Assembly: GCF_014648355.1 (NCBI RefSeq)
Contig: NZ_BMQY01000010.1
Coordinates: forward strand, 34,684 to 98,683
Direction of reading: 5' to 3'
DNA length: 64,000 nucleotides
Source of the DNA: Couchioplanes azureus
GTDB taxonomy: Bacteria; Actinomycetota; Actinomycetes; Mycobacteriales; Micromonosporaceae
The translations under genes were made by a program, and so were the position numbers. Within the stretch, counting starts at the first letter, position 1; each line of letters begins with the position of its first letter. A model generated the notes under the pieces. That model searched no databases, was not told where the DNA came from, and worked only from the letters and a program-made list of their open reading frames with translations. Shown one piece after another: positions 25,134 through 33,647 of the stretch.

Positions 25134-27305
25134 ATGACCGACTTGAGCGACGCCCACGTCCTGCAGCAGGAGATCGCCGTCGAGCAGGAGCACGTCGACC
25201 GGGTGTACGCCCGCCTCGCCGAGCTCCGCCGGGACGCGTCCCGCGCCGAGAAGGAGGGCTACCAGCTCGCCGGGGTCGGCACGTTCGGCGCCCTGGTCGA
25301 GCGCGACGCGATGGTCTTCCACGCGGCGCGGCGCCGGCACGCCCTCGACACCGAGTACGAGGGCCTGGTCTTCGGGCGCCTCGACATGAAGGCCGTCGAC
25401 GCCAAGCCCGGCGCGGTGCACTACGTGGGCCGGATGGGCATCCGCGACGAGGACTCCCAGTCGCTGGTGGTCGACTGGCGCGCGCCGGCCGCGGCCGCGT
25501 TCTACCGGGCCACGCCCGCCGATCCGCTGGGCGTGGTGCGGCGCCGGATGATCCAGTCGGTGCGGGAGCGGGTCACCGGCATCGAGGACGACCTGCTCGA
25601 CCCGGAGGCGGCGCCCGCCGACCTGCGGGTGGTCGGCGACGGCGCGCTGCTGGCCAGCCTCTCCAAGGCCACCGGCCGCGGCATGCGCGACATCGTCGCG
25701 ACCATCCAGCGTGAACAGGACGAGGCGATCCGCTCGCCCGCGTCCGGCGTGACGATCGTGACCGGCGGTCCGGGCACGGGCAAGACCGCGGTCGCGCTGC
25801 ACCGCGCGGCGTACCTGCTGTATTCCGACCGCAGCCGCTTCGCCGGCGGCGGGATCCTCGTGGTCGGCCCGTCCGGGGTCTTCGTCGACTACATCGCCAC
25901 GGTGCTGCCGTCGCTCGGCGAGGAGACCGCGACGCTGCGCTCGCTCGGCTCCCTGGTCCCGGGCTACGACACCGGCCGGGTCGACCCGACGGCGGTCGCG
26001 GCGGTCAAGGGTTCGCTGCGGATGCGCCGGGTCCTCGAACGCGCCTCGCACGACGCGGTGCCCGGCGGCCCGACCGAGCTGCGCCTGCTCTACCGCGGCA
26101 CGCTGCTGCGCCTCGACGCGGGCGAGCTGGACCGGATCCGACGCAAGGCGCTGCCGCGCGGCGCCCGCCGCAACGAGGTCCGCGGCACCGGCTTCGACCG
26201 GGTGTTCGACGCGCTCTGGGCGCAGGCCCGCCAGGCGATCCGCAACCTGCCGGAGAAGCGGGAGTTCGAGGCGGAGCTCGCCGACCGCGCCGACTTCCGG
26301 GACTTCCTGCGCGCGTGGTGGCCGCGGTTCACGCCGATGCGGGTGCTGCGGTGGCTGGCCGATCCGGGCCGGCTGCGGTCGTACGCGAACGGGCTGTTGT
26401 CGAAGGAGGAGATCGCGCTGCTGCAGGGGTCGTTCGACGGTCTCGCCGAGCACGGCCCCACGATCGCCGACGTGGCGCTGCTCGACGAGCTCGACGAGCT
26501 GATGGGGCGTCCCCGCAAGCCGCAGCAGAAGACCAAGAACCCGTTCCACGTGCGCGACGGCATCCAGGAGGTCAGCACGTACGCCGACCGCCAGGCCGCC
26601 GCCCGCGCGCAGGCCGTGCGGCGCGACGAGGACTACCGCGACTACGCCCACGTGGTGGTGGACGAGGCGCAGGACGTGTCCCCGATGCAGTGGCGGATGA
26701 TCGGCCGCCGCGGCGCGTACGCGTCCTGGACGATCGTCGGCGACCCGGCGCAGACGGCCTGGCCGGGCGATGTCGCGGAGCTGGACCGGGCCCGCGACCG
26801 GGCCCTGGGCTCCCGCAAGCGCAACACCTACGCGCTGACCACGAACTACCGCAACTCCTCGGAGATCTTCGCGGTGGCGGCCCGGGTGATCCGCACGATC
26901 ATGCCGGATCTGCCGCTCCCCCGGGCGGTGCGCAGCACGGGCGTGGAACCGGTCGACCAGATCGTCGCGGCGGCGGACCTGCCGGCCGTCGCCCGGCACG
27001 CGGTGGAGAAGCACCTGGCCGACGTCGACGGCACCATCGGGGTGATCACGCCGGTGCCGAGACGCGGCGAGATGGCGGCGTGGGTGGCCGGCCTGCCGGA
27101 ACGGGTGCGGGTGGTGACCGCGCTCGAGGCCAAGGGCATGGAGTACGACGCGGTGGTGCTGGTGGAACCCGCCGAGATCGCCACGGACGCCAGCGGGATC
27201 CGCACGCTGTATGTGGCCTTGTCCCGCGCGACGCAGCGACTCACGACCATCGGCACGGTGGAGTGGGAGTCCCTGGCCGGAGCAAGATCAGATTCACGGG
27301 CCTGA
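25134..27305 (+). CDS. HelD/HelR-type RNA polymerase-recycling ATPase (UvrD-like helicase fold)
   Basis: A 723-residue protein of the HelD family, which dissociates stalled RNA polymerase from DNA using ATP. It starts with the long helical N-terminal arm (about 1-60), then the split superfamily 1 ATPase: Walker A TGGPGTGKTAVALHRAAYLLY (about 211), Walker B VVVDEAQDVSPMQW (about 507), motif III GDPAQTAWPG, LTTNYRNSSEI and VTALEAKGMEYDAVVLVEP. HelR members of this family can give rifamycin tolerance, but no rifamycin-associated element is visible upstream. GGGGAG precedes the ATG. Confidence 0.85.
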   Translation: MTDLSDAHVLQQEIAVEQEHVDRVYARLAELRRDASRAEKEGYQLAGVGTFGALVERDAMVFHAARRRHALDTEYEGLVFGRLDMKAVDAKPGAVHYVGRMGIRDEDSQSLVVDWRAPAAAAFYRATPADPLGVVRRRMIQSVRERVTGIEDDLLDPEAAPADLRVVGDGALLASLSKATGRGMRDIVATIQREQDEAIRSPASGVTIVTGGPGTGKTAVALHRAAYLLYSDRSRFAGGGILVVGPSGVFVDYIATVLPSLGEETATLRSLGSLVPGYDTGRVDPTAVAAVKGSLRMRRVLERASHDAVPGGPTELRLLYRGTLLRLDAGELDRIRRKALPRGARRNEVRGTGFDRVFDALWAQARQAIRNLPEKREFEAELADRADFRDFLRAWWPRFTPMRVLRWLADPGRLRSYANGLLSKEEIALLQGSFDGLAEHGPTIADVALLDELDELMGRPRKPQQKTKNPFHVRDGIQEVSTYADRQAAARAQAVRRDEDYRDYAHVVVDEAQDVSPMQWRMIGRRGAYASWTIVGDPAQTAWPGDVAELDRARDRALGSRKRNTYALTTNYRNSSEIFAVAARVIRTIMPDLPLPRAVRSTGVEPVDQIVAAADLPAVARHAVEKHLADVDGTIGVITPVPRRGEMAAWVAGLPERVRVVTALEAKGMEYDAVVLVEPAEIATDASGIRTLYVALSRATQRLTTIGTVEWESLAGARSDSRA

Positions 27306-27451
27306 TGTCGCAGGTCCGTGCGTGGTGCGGACCGTCGCTCCCGCCGAGGCCGGGCCCGGAGATCCATTCGCCTGGCGGCTCATGAGCGGATCCCCGGACC
27401 CTTCGTCGTGCGGAAGTGGGCGACCCGGCTCGCTCCGCATCGCCGCGGCGG

Positions 27452-28453
27452 TCAGGGCCGGCGGATTGCCACGGCCGTGTAGGGCGTGCCGGGGGTCGGT
27501 GTGGTCGTGAAGCGGGCGTTGGGCAGGTAGAAGCGTTTGCCGTACTCGGCGATCGTCGTGGGGACGTCGAACGCCGGGCTGGTCGTGCGGCTGACGACCG
27601 TGCCTCTGGCGGCCCGCCGGTCGAGCTTGATCTCGGCGATCAGGTTGAGGCGGTTCTGCACGACGTAGAGGGTGGTGCCGCGCAGCCACATGCCGTCGCC
27701 GTTCGGCACCGACTCGCCGCCCAGGTCGATCTCGGTGGTCACGCCCGCGTACGTGGTCCGGAAGAGCTTGCCGGTGTTGGACTGGACGACGATCAGGCCC
27801 CGGCCGTCCGGCGTGGCGGTGATGCCGTTGGCGTTGGTGCCGGTGGTGTAGACCATGTCGCCGGTGAGCGGCACGCGGACCGCCTGGGACGGCAGGGCGC
27901 CGTACCGGCCCAGCGGAAGCTTGAACAGCACCGGGTTCGCGGAGTCGGTGAACCACGCGGCGTGCCCGGTCAGCACGACGTCGTTGACGAAGGCGGGGCC
28001 GGCCTGTAGCGCGTAGGACCGGAGCAGGCGCCCGGAGGCCGTGAGCACGCGGACGTCGCCGCCCCTGCCGCCGGCGACGAAGAGCCGGCCGCGGCCGTCG
28101 AGCTTGAGGCCCAGCGACGGCGTCCCGGGGCCCTGGCTGATCACCTTGCCACGGCCGGTGAGCAGATTGGCGCGGTAGATGTCGCCGTCCACCCGCGAGC
28201 CGAAGTAGGCGTACGGGAGCCTGCCGATGGCGATGCCCTCGGGCTGGAAGCCGTTCGGCAGGCGGATGACGTCCGGCGCGAGACCGCCGCGGGCGGCGCC
28301 CGGCGCGGCGATCGCCCCGGTAGCGCGCGACGGACCGATGGGCGCGGCGATCACCCCTTCGGTGGTGGGCGCGGCGGATGCGGGCGCCGACGGCGCGGCG
28401 GCGGTGAGCGCGAGCGTGGTCAGGGCAACAATCGCGAGGGTGCGTCTGGACAC
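27452..28453 (-). CDS. Secreted beta-propeller protein, SMP-30/NHL-like
   Basis: A 333-residue exported protein: signal peptide at 1-25 (SRRTLAIVALTTLALTAAAP, then ASA) followed by repeated four-stranded blades with GLKLDGRGRLFVAGG, GITATPDGRGLIVVQ and the like, as in SMP-30/gluconolactonase and NHL propellers. No clear metal-binding glutamate set is visible, so enzymatic activity is uncertain. The start is GTG 28453 with GGAGGG 9 nt upstream; the frame extends to 28522 without support. It is convergent with the HelD gene. Confidence 0.75.
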   Translation of the reverse strand: MSRRTLAIVALTTLALTAAAPSAPASAAPTTEGVIAAPIGPSRATGAIAAPGAARGGLAPDVIRLPNGFQPEGIAIGRLPYAYFGSRVDGDIYRANLLTGRGKVISQGPGTPSLGLKLDGRGRLFVAGGRGGDVRVLTASGRLLRSYALQAGPAFVNDVVLTGHAAWFTDSANPVLFKLPLGRYGALPSQAVRVPLTGDMVYTTGTNANGITATPDGRGLIVVQSNTGKLFRTTYAGVTTEIDLGGESVPNGDGMWLRGTTLYVVQNRLNLIAEIKLDRRAARGTVVSRTTSPAFDVPTTIAEYGKRFYLPNARFTTTPTPGTPYTAVAIRRP

Positions 28454-28587
28454 GGGCGTGATCCCTCCACACGGGTTCGGTTGTCGTCGATGGGATACCC
28501 CGGAGATGACAATCGGGTTCAAGTTGCATACATAGCGATGTGAACATATATTGGCCGGGGCGGGACGGCCCGACGGAAGGTGGGCTC

Positions 28588-29505
28588 ATGGGAGCCGGTC
28601 ACGACCACGGAGGTCAGGCGCTGCGCGCCGGCGAGCGGCATCGGCCACGGCTGTGGTGGGCCGCGGGACTGCTGGCCGGCTTCATGGTCGTGGAGGCGGT
28701 CACCGCCCTGCTCACCGGCTCCCTCGCGCTGCTCTCCGATGCCGGCCACATGTTCACCGACGTCCTCGGCATCGCCATGGCCCTCGCGGCGATCCACGCC
28801 GCCGGCCGCGCGCGCACCGACTCCCGGCGTACGTTCGGGCTCTATCGCCTCGAGGTCCTCGCCGCGCTGGCGAACGCCCTGCTGCTCACCGGGGTCGCGA
28901 TCTTCGTGCTGGTCGAGGCGGTCCGGCGGTTCAGCGAGCCGCCGCAGGTCCCCGCCGGCCCGATGCTCCTCGTCGCGATCGGCGGCCTGGCGGTCAACCT
29001 CGTCGCCTTCGCGCTGCTGCGCTCGGGCGCGCAGGAGAGCCTCAACGTGCGCGGCGCCTACCTGGAGGTGGTCGGCGATCTGCTCGGCTCGGCCGGGGTG
29101 ATCGTCGCGGCCGGCGTCATCGCGGTCACCGGCTGGTCCTACGCCGACCCGATCGTCGCCGTCGGCGTCGCCCTGATGATCCTGCCGCGCACGTTCGCCC
29201 TGGGCCGCTCCGCGGTGCGCATCCTGGTCCAGGCGGCGCCCAAGCATCTCGACATGACCCGGATCCGCGACCGGCTCGCCGCCGTGCCCGGCGTCTGCGA
29301 CGTGCACGACCTGCACGTCTGGACGCTGACCTCCGGCATGGACGTCGCCTCGGCGCACCTGAGCCTGGAACCGGCCGCCGAGCTCGGCGCGGTGCTCGCC
29401 TGCGCCCGCGAGGCGCTGCACCACGACTTCCACATCGACCACGCGACGCTGCAGGTGGAGCCGGTCGGCGCCGACGGCCGCTCCTGCACACCCGTCGGCT
29501 GGTGA
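28588..29505 (+). CDS. Cation diffusion facilitator metal exporter
   Basis: A 305-residue CDF antiporter exporting Zn2+ or similar ions against protons. It has a His-containing N-terminus (HDHGG), six membrane helices, the TM2 metal motif SDAGHMFTD (HxxxD), and a cytoplasmic C-terminal domain with HDLHVWTLTSG. In TM5 the metal motif reads YLEVVGD, so the usual His is Glu (ExxxD). GGAAGG is 7 nt before the ATG at 28588. It is divergent from the propeller gene across 134 bp; no ArsR-type regulator is adjacent. Confidence 0.9.
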   Translation: MGAGHDHGGQALRAGERHRPRLWWAAGLLAGFMVVEAVTALLTGSLALLSDAGHMFTDVLGIAMALAAIHAAGRARTDSRRTFGLYRLEVLAALANALLLTGVAIFVLVEAVRRFSEPPQVPAGPMLLVAIGGLAVNLVAFALLRSGAQESLNVRGAYLEVVGDLLGSAGVIVAAGVIAVTGWSYADPIVAVGVALMILPRTFALGRSAVRILVQAAPKHLDMTRIRDRLAAVPGVCDVHDLHVWTLTSGMDVASAHLSLEPAAELGAVLACAREALHHDFHIDHATLQVEPVGADGRSCTPVGW

Positions 29506-29560
29506 CCCTCGGGCCACCCGCGTCTCTACACTGGGTGACTAGCCGACAGCGGAGGACGCC

Positions 29561-29974
29561 ATGGGCCAGCCGGTCATCCACCATGCGCAGGTCGCCTGGG
29601 ACGCCGCCCGCGCCTTCGTCAGGGCGGCCGGCGGACCGGACCACGACGCCTTCTCCGCCCGGGTCCTCAGCCGCCTCGGCGCCGAGATGTACGGCGAACT
29701 GGCGAACACCCGCCAGCGACTCCTGGCCGCCTCGCTGGAAAGCGGCTTCCCCCCGCTGGAGAGCGGCTCCTCCCCGCTGGAGAGCAGCTCCTCCCCGCTG
29801 GAGAGCGGCTCCTCCCCGCTGGAGAGCGGCTCCTCCCCGCTGGAGAGCGGCGACCGCGGCCGCCGTACGGCCGACGTCGAGGCCGGCAAGTGGCGCGCGC
29901 GCCTCGAGGACCTGCTGCGCGGCCGCCCGGATCTGGCCACCGCGCTCCGCGAGCTCACCGGGTCCGTGTCCTGA
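29561..29974 (+). CDS. Hypothetical protein with in-frame LESGSSP repeats
   Basis: A 137-residue helical protein (N-terminal helix QVAWDAARAFVRAAGG) interrupted at about 59-97 by five and a half copies of the heptapeptide LESGSSP, then ending in a charged helical segment. I do not recognise it. GGAGG is 6 nt before the ATG and TACACT at 29527-29532 is a plausible -10. The repeat is encoded by a 21-bp DNA tandem array and probably varies in copy number. Confidence 0.65.
   Translation: MGQPVIHHAQVAWDAARAFVRAAGGPDHDAFSARVLSRLGAEMYGELANTRQRLLAASLESGFPPLESGSSPLESSSSPLESGSSPLESGSSPLESGDRGRRTADVEAGKWRARLEDLLRGRPDLATALRELTGSVS
29735..29851 (+). repeat. 21-bp coding minisatellite
   Basis: The unit CTGGAGAGCGGCTCCTCCCCG occurs in five full copies at 29735, 29756, 29777, 29798 and 29819 plus a 12-bp partial at 29840. 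Only the first two copies and the middle AGC variant diverge. The unit is a multiple of three and encodes LESGSSP. Confidence 0.9.
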
Positions 29975-30051
29975 GCAGGTCGGCGCCCGGCCCGCGGCCG
30001 TAAATTCCGGATCAGGCCCACACTCCTGGCCAATGGCGTAAGACTGTGCCC

Positions 30052-30990
30052 ATGGGTAACAAAGGGGTCATGGTATTCGTGCCTGCGCCCCAGCTCACCG
30101 TGACCATCGAGCAGCAGCACGACAAACCGGAGCTGCACGTGCATCCCGGCGGCCAGGGCGTCTGGCAGGCCCGGATGATCACCCTGCTGGGCGCACAGGT
30201 CACCCTCTGCGCGGCCGCCGGGGGCGAGGTCGGCCGGGTGCTGGAGCCGCTGCTCAAGTTCCACGGCGTCACACTCAAGACCATCAAGCGCGAGTCGGGT
30301 ACGGGCTGGTACGTGCACGACCGCCGCAGCGGCAAGCGCCAGGAGCTGGCCGAGGATCCGGGCCAGCCGCTGTCCCGGCACGAGATGGACGAGCTCTACA
30401 GCCTCGCGCTCGCCGAGGGCCTACGGGCGGGCATCGCCGTGCTCAGCGGTCCGGCGCATCCGTCCGTCGTACCCGCGGAGGTCTACCGGCGTCTCGCCAC
30501 CGACCTCGGCGCCAACGGCTGCAAGGTGATCATCGACCTGTCCGACGCCCACCTGACGGCCGCCCTCGAGGCCCGCCCGCACGTGGTCAAGGTCAGCCAC
30601 GAGGAGCTGCTGCGCGACGGCCTGATCGCGGACGACTCGACCGAGGCGATCACCAAGGCGCTGTTCAAGCTGCACGACGACGGCGCCGAGATGGCCCTGG
30701 TGTCCCGCGCCGACGAGGGCGCCCTCGCCCTGATCGAGGACACGGTCTACGAGGTCGACATGCCCCGGATGGTGGCCGCCGAGTCCCGCGGCGCGGGTGA
30801 CTCGATGACCGCGGGAGTGGCCGCTGTGCTGGCACAGGGCGGGACGCTGTGTGACGCTGTCCGTACGGGCGCCGCCGCCGGCGCCCTCAACGTCACCCGC
30901 CACGGACTCGGGACGGGCCGCATCGACGCCGTCCAGGTGCTCACCGAGCGGGTACGGCTGACGCCCGTCGACGCGAAGGTGCCCGCATGA
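30052..30990 (+). CDS. PfkB-family sugar kinase (1-phosphofructokinase-like)
   Basis: A 312-residue ribokinase-fold protein. The C-terminal anion-hole/catalytic motif AAESRGAGDSMTAG (Asp of GAGD kept) is clear, and the N-terminal substrate signature is degenerate (PGGQGVWQARM instead of GGKGxN). That leaves the phosphoryl acceptor unknown. No ribosome site precedes the ATG at 30052; TAAGAC lies 7 nt upstream, which would suit a leaderless transcript. surE follows after 79 bp in the same direction. Sugar-phosphate metabolism is the safe general role. Confidence 0.75.
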   Translation: MGNKGVMVFVPAPQLTVTIEQQHDKPELHVHPGGQGVWQARMITLLGAQVTLCAAAGGEVGRVLEPLLKFHGVTLKTIKRESGTGWYVHDRRSGKRQELAEDPGQPLSRHEMDELYSLALAEGLRAGIAVLSGPAHPSVVPAEVYRRLATDLGANGCKVIIDLSDAHLTAALEARPHVVKVSHEELLRDGLIADDSTEAITKALFKLHDDGAEMALVSRADEGALALIEDTVYEVDMPRMVAAESRGAGDSMTAGVAAVLAQGGTLCDAVRTGAAAGALNVTRHGLGTGRIDAVQVLTERVRLTPVDAKVPA

Positions 30991-31069
30991 CCGACTGCAC
31001 CAGACCCCGACCACGCTCGCAGTCAACGGCCGCCACCAGGGCCAGGAGAGCATGCCGGAGGGGCACAGC

Positions 31070-31912
31070 ATGACGCCACGCATCCTGATCACCAACGACG
31101 ACGGCATCGATGCTCCCGGCATCCGGTGGCTGGCCCGGGCCACCGCACGCCAGGGCTTCGACGTGGTGGTCGCCGCGCCGATGACCGAGGCGAGCGGTAC
31201 CAGCGCCGCCATGACCGCGGTCGAGAAGAACGGCCAGATCTGCGTGGAGCCGCGCGAGCTGCCCGGGGTCAAGAACGTGCCCGCGTACGGGGTCGCCGCG
31301 TCGCCCGCCTTCATCGTGCTGCTGGCCATGCGCGGCGCCTTCGGACCCGCCCCGGACGTGGTGCTCTCGGGCATCAACCGCGGCGCCAACGCGGGCGCGG
31401 CGGTGGTCCACTCGGGCACGGTCGGCGCCACCCTGACGGCCTCGCACGCCGGGCTGCACGGGCTGGCGGTCTCGCTCGACGTGCTCTCCCCCGCCAACGG
31501 CACGGCGGCCAGCGGCGGCCAGGCCATCGCCGACCTGGACAAGGCGGACGACGAGAAGCGCCACTGGGGCAGCGCCGCGGAGCTCGCGGTGAAGCTGCTA
31601 CCGACGCTGACCCACACGCCGCCGGGCACCGTGCTGAACGTGAACGTGCCCGACCTGCACGTCGACGGCATCCGGGGCCTGCGCCGCGCCCGCCTGGCCC
31701 GGTTCGGCCAGGTGCAGATGAGCATCGCGGAAGCCGGCGAGGGCTTCGTCCGTACGGCGGTCCAGGCGGCCGACGAACCGCTCGAGCCGGGCACCGACCT
31801 GGCGGCGCTGGCGGAGGGCTACGCGGTCGTGACGCCGATCCGGGCGCCCGGCGAGGCCACCGACGTGAAGATCAATCTGGAGAACATCGTGGTCCAGACG
31901 CCGGCCATCTGA
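31070..31912 (+). CDS. surE: 5'/3'-nucleotidase SurE
   Basis: A 280-residue metal-dependent phosphatase acting on nucleoside monophosphates. The family signature is intact: ILITNDDGIDAPGI at the N-terminus with the metal-binding Asp pair, the Ser in TEASGTSAA, and SGINRGANAG with the metal-ligand Asn. GGAGGGG lies 6 nt before the ATG at 31070; an ATG at 31052 is also open. It is downstream of the PfkB-like gene and convergent with the STAS gene 23 bp away. Confidence 0.92.
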   Translation: MTPRILITNDDGIDAPGIRWLARATARQGFDVVVAAPMTEASGTSAAMTAVEKNGQICVEPRELPGVKNVPAYGVAASPAFIVLLAMRGAFGPAPDVVLSGINRGANAGAAVVHSGTVGATLTASHAGLHGLAVSLDVLSPANGTAASGGQAIADLDKADDEKRHWGSAAELAVKLLPTLTHTPPGTVLNVNVPDLHVDGIRGLRRARLARFGQVQMSIAEAGEGFVRTAVQAADEPLEPGTDLAALAEGYAVVTPIRAPGEATDVKINLENIVVQTPAI

Positions 31913-31935
31913 GTCCGGCCGGCGTCACGCCACGA

Positions 31936-32304
31936 TCAGGCGCCGGAGACGACCGGCCGGTGCGCGGGATCTCCGCAGTCGGTGCACGGCTCGGGCGCGC
32001 CGAAGAGGCCCAGCAAGCCCGTCACCCACAACTGCCGGTGAGCGAACCGGCTCGGACGGGTGACGACCAGCTTCACCCCGCTCACGCTGGCGAGCTGGAA
32101 AGCGGCCACGAGGGCGGAGATGCCCACGGAGTCGATGAAGGTGACGCCGTGCATGTCGAGCTCGATGCGTTGCGCTGTGCCGGCGGCCAGTTGCTGCGCC
32201 ACGGCGTCCTTGATCTCGTACGCGTTCTCGACGTCGATCTCACCCCGGGGTGAAACCTCCACCACTCCGGTGGACCTCATCGACGTCGCTATCGACAACG
32301 TCAC
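31936..32304 (-). CDS. STAS-domain anti-sigma factor antagonist
   Basis: A 122-residue single STAS domain of the SpoIIAA/RsbV type. The phosphorylatable serine is in the motif GVTFIDSVGISALV (Ser about 60). Such proteins release sigma factors by binding anti-sigma kinases. The C-terminus has an added Cys pair (CTDCGDPAH). The start is GTG 32304 with GGAGG 7 nt upstream; the open frame on to 33282 is spurious. No partner kinase or sigma factor gene is adjacent. Confidence 0.88.
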   Translation of the reverse strand: MTLSIATSMRSTGVVEVSPRGEIDVENAYEIKDAVAQQLAAGTAQRIELDMHGVTFIDSVGISALVAAFQLASVSGVKLVVTRPSRFAHRQLWVTGLLGLFGAPEPCTDCGDPAHRPVVSGA

Positions 32305-32642
32305 GCCTTTACCTCCACCCGCCCGGGATTCCCGGGCGTCATCTCCTCGCACGAGGGGCTCCGCTGAACTGCGGACGTCTCCTCGCCGGGGGCGGCGTCT
32401 ACTACCCCCGTGGGGTTCGGTGAAACTGCACCGAACCGTAGTGCTCGAACCTGACAGGTGGCTGTGTGCCACCCCTGAATCCGGATCAAGCGTACCCACG
32501 AGGTCTACCGGATTTCGCTTCCCGGGCCGTCCACACCCGACGGCCCACTGCTGTTCACGGCACGTTTGCGCACCGTCCGGGGTGGGCACCTCCCAGGGCA
32601 ATGACCGAGCGCCGGACACGGCGATCGCAGGAGGTAGAGACG

Positions 32643-33161
32643 ATGTTCTCCCGCAAGAGCACGGCCGAGCGCACCGCCGCCGAGGCCTGGGACTACCTGT
32701 CGTCGGCCATGGCGTCGGCCGGCGAGAGCGCCAGAGACGCCGGGAAGACCACCGCGAGCCTGGCGGGCGCGAAGGCCGCGGAACTGGCCGGAAAGGCATC
32801 GAAGCAGGCCGGCAAGGCATCGAGGCACGGCCATGAACTGGCGGGCCGGGCGTCCAGGCGGAGCCACAAGCTGACCGGGAAGGCGTCCAGGCGGAGCCAG
32901 CGGCTGGCCGGCAAGGCCAGCGCCCGGATGAACGCGGCGACCGACGAGGCCTGGGCCCGGGCGCACCGGGCCGCCGACGCCCTCGCGGGCCGCAGGCCGG
33001 GCCTGCCGTGGAGCGTGATCCTCGGCGCCAGCCTGATCGGCGTGGCCCTGGGCTGGACCGCGGCGGCGACCGCCCGGGCCGCGGCGGAGCGCCGGGCCGA
33101 GAACGAGCAGCTCGAGATGGCCGAGACCGCCATCGTCGCGACGCCCACGTACGGCGCCTGA
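32643..33161 (+). CDS. Small membrane protein with basic Ala/Lys/Ser-rich repeats
   Basis: A 172-residue protein: a long helical, basic region (about 30-100) with recurrent GKAS and GRAS steps, one transmembrane helix (about 121-143, LPWSVILGASLIGVALGW) and a short acidic tail. AGGAGG lies 8 nt before the ATG at 32643. Similar small proteins are scattered through actinomycetes without assigned function. The repeats suggest a surface or nucleic-acid-facing helix, which is inference. Confidence 0.7.
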   Translation: MFSRKSTAERTAAEAWDYLSSAMASAGESARDAGKTTASLAGAKAAELAGKASKQAGKASRHGHELAGRASRRSHKLTGKASRRSQRLAGKASARMNAATDEAWARAHRAADALAGRRPGLPWSVILGASLIGVALGWTAAATARAAAERRAENEQLEMAETAIVATPTYGA

Positions 33162-33647
33162 AGCCCCGGCCGGTGACCCGCCGGACGGAGCCCTTTGCCG
33201 CCCGGCGGGCCACCGGCCGCCACCGCGGCACGTCACCGGCCACCACCTCGGCGGTCCCCGCCCGCTCCCCCGGGCGGCTCACCGGCCGCCCACCCAGCGG
33301 TCCCGCCCGCTCCCCCGGGCGGGTCCGCCCTCGGCTCCGGTGCCGGTGTTCCCGCCGCTCCGGGCGTCATCGCTGCGGTCCGGACGTGTCGTGGATCGCT
33401 TTCCATCGATCGGGCCGCGACCCCTCGCCACGACGAGTCACTCCCCGTGTTCGGTGAGTGGCGAGAGGCGGCCGAAGGGCCCCGATTCTGGCCGTTCCGC
33501 CGGGTTGACGACGCCGTTCGGTGTGCACTTTCCGCCACCCACCGACCTCGCCGGAGGATGCGTGGAATCTGTATCGTGGGGCGCGGCCCGAGCCCATCGA
33601 GCCATCATGATCAGGTCGTGGCGACACCCGAGTAGATAGGTCCGCTG
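33162..33647. other. 486-bp intergenic region with GC-rich hairpins
   Basis: There is no credible gene. The segment CGCCCGCTCCCCCGGGCGG occurs at about 33258 and 33304. In the second copy an 8-bp stem (CCCGCCCG/CGGGCGGG) can form, a possible terminator for the membrane protein gene. TAGATA at 33633-33638 lies 9 nt before the kinase GTG and may be its -10. Confidence 0.5.

Noticed and set aside
31936..33282. Long minus-strand frame that includes the STAS domain
   Set aside because: Only the last 122 codons are STAS; upstream part is low-complexity and antisense to the small membrane protein; GTG 32304 has a good ribosome site.
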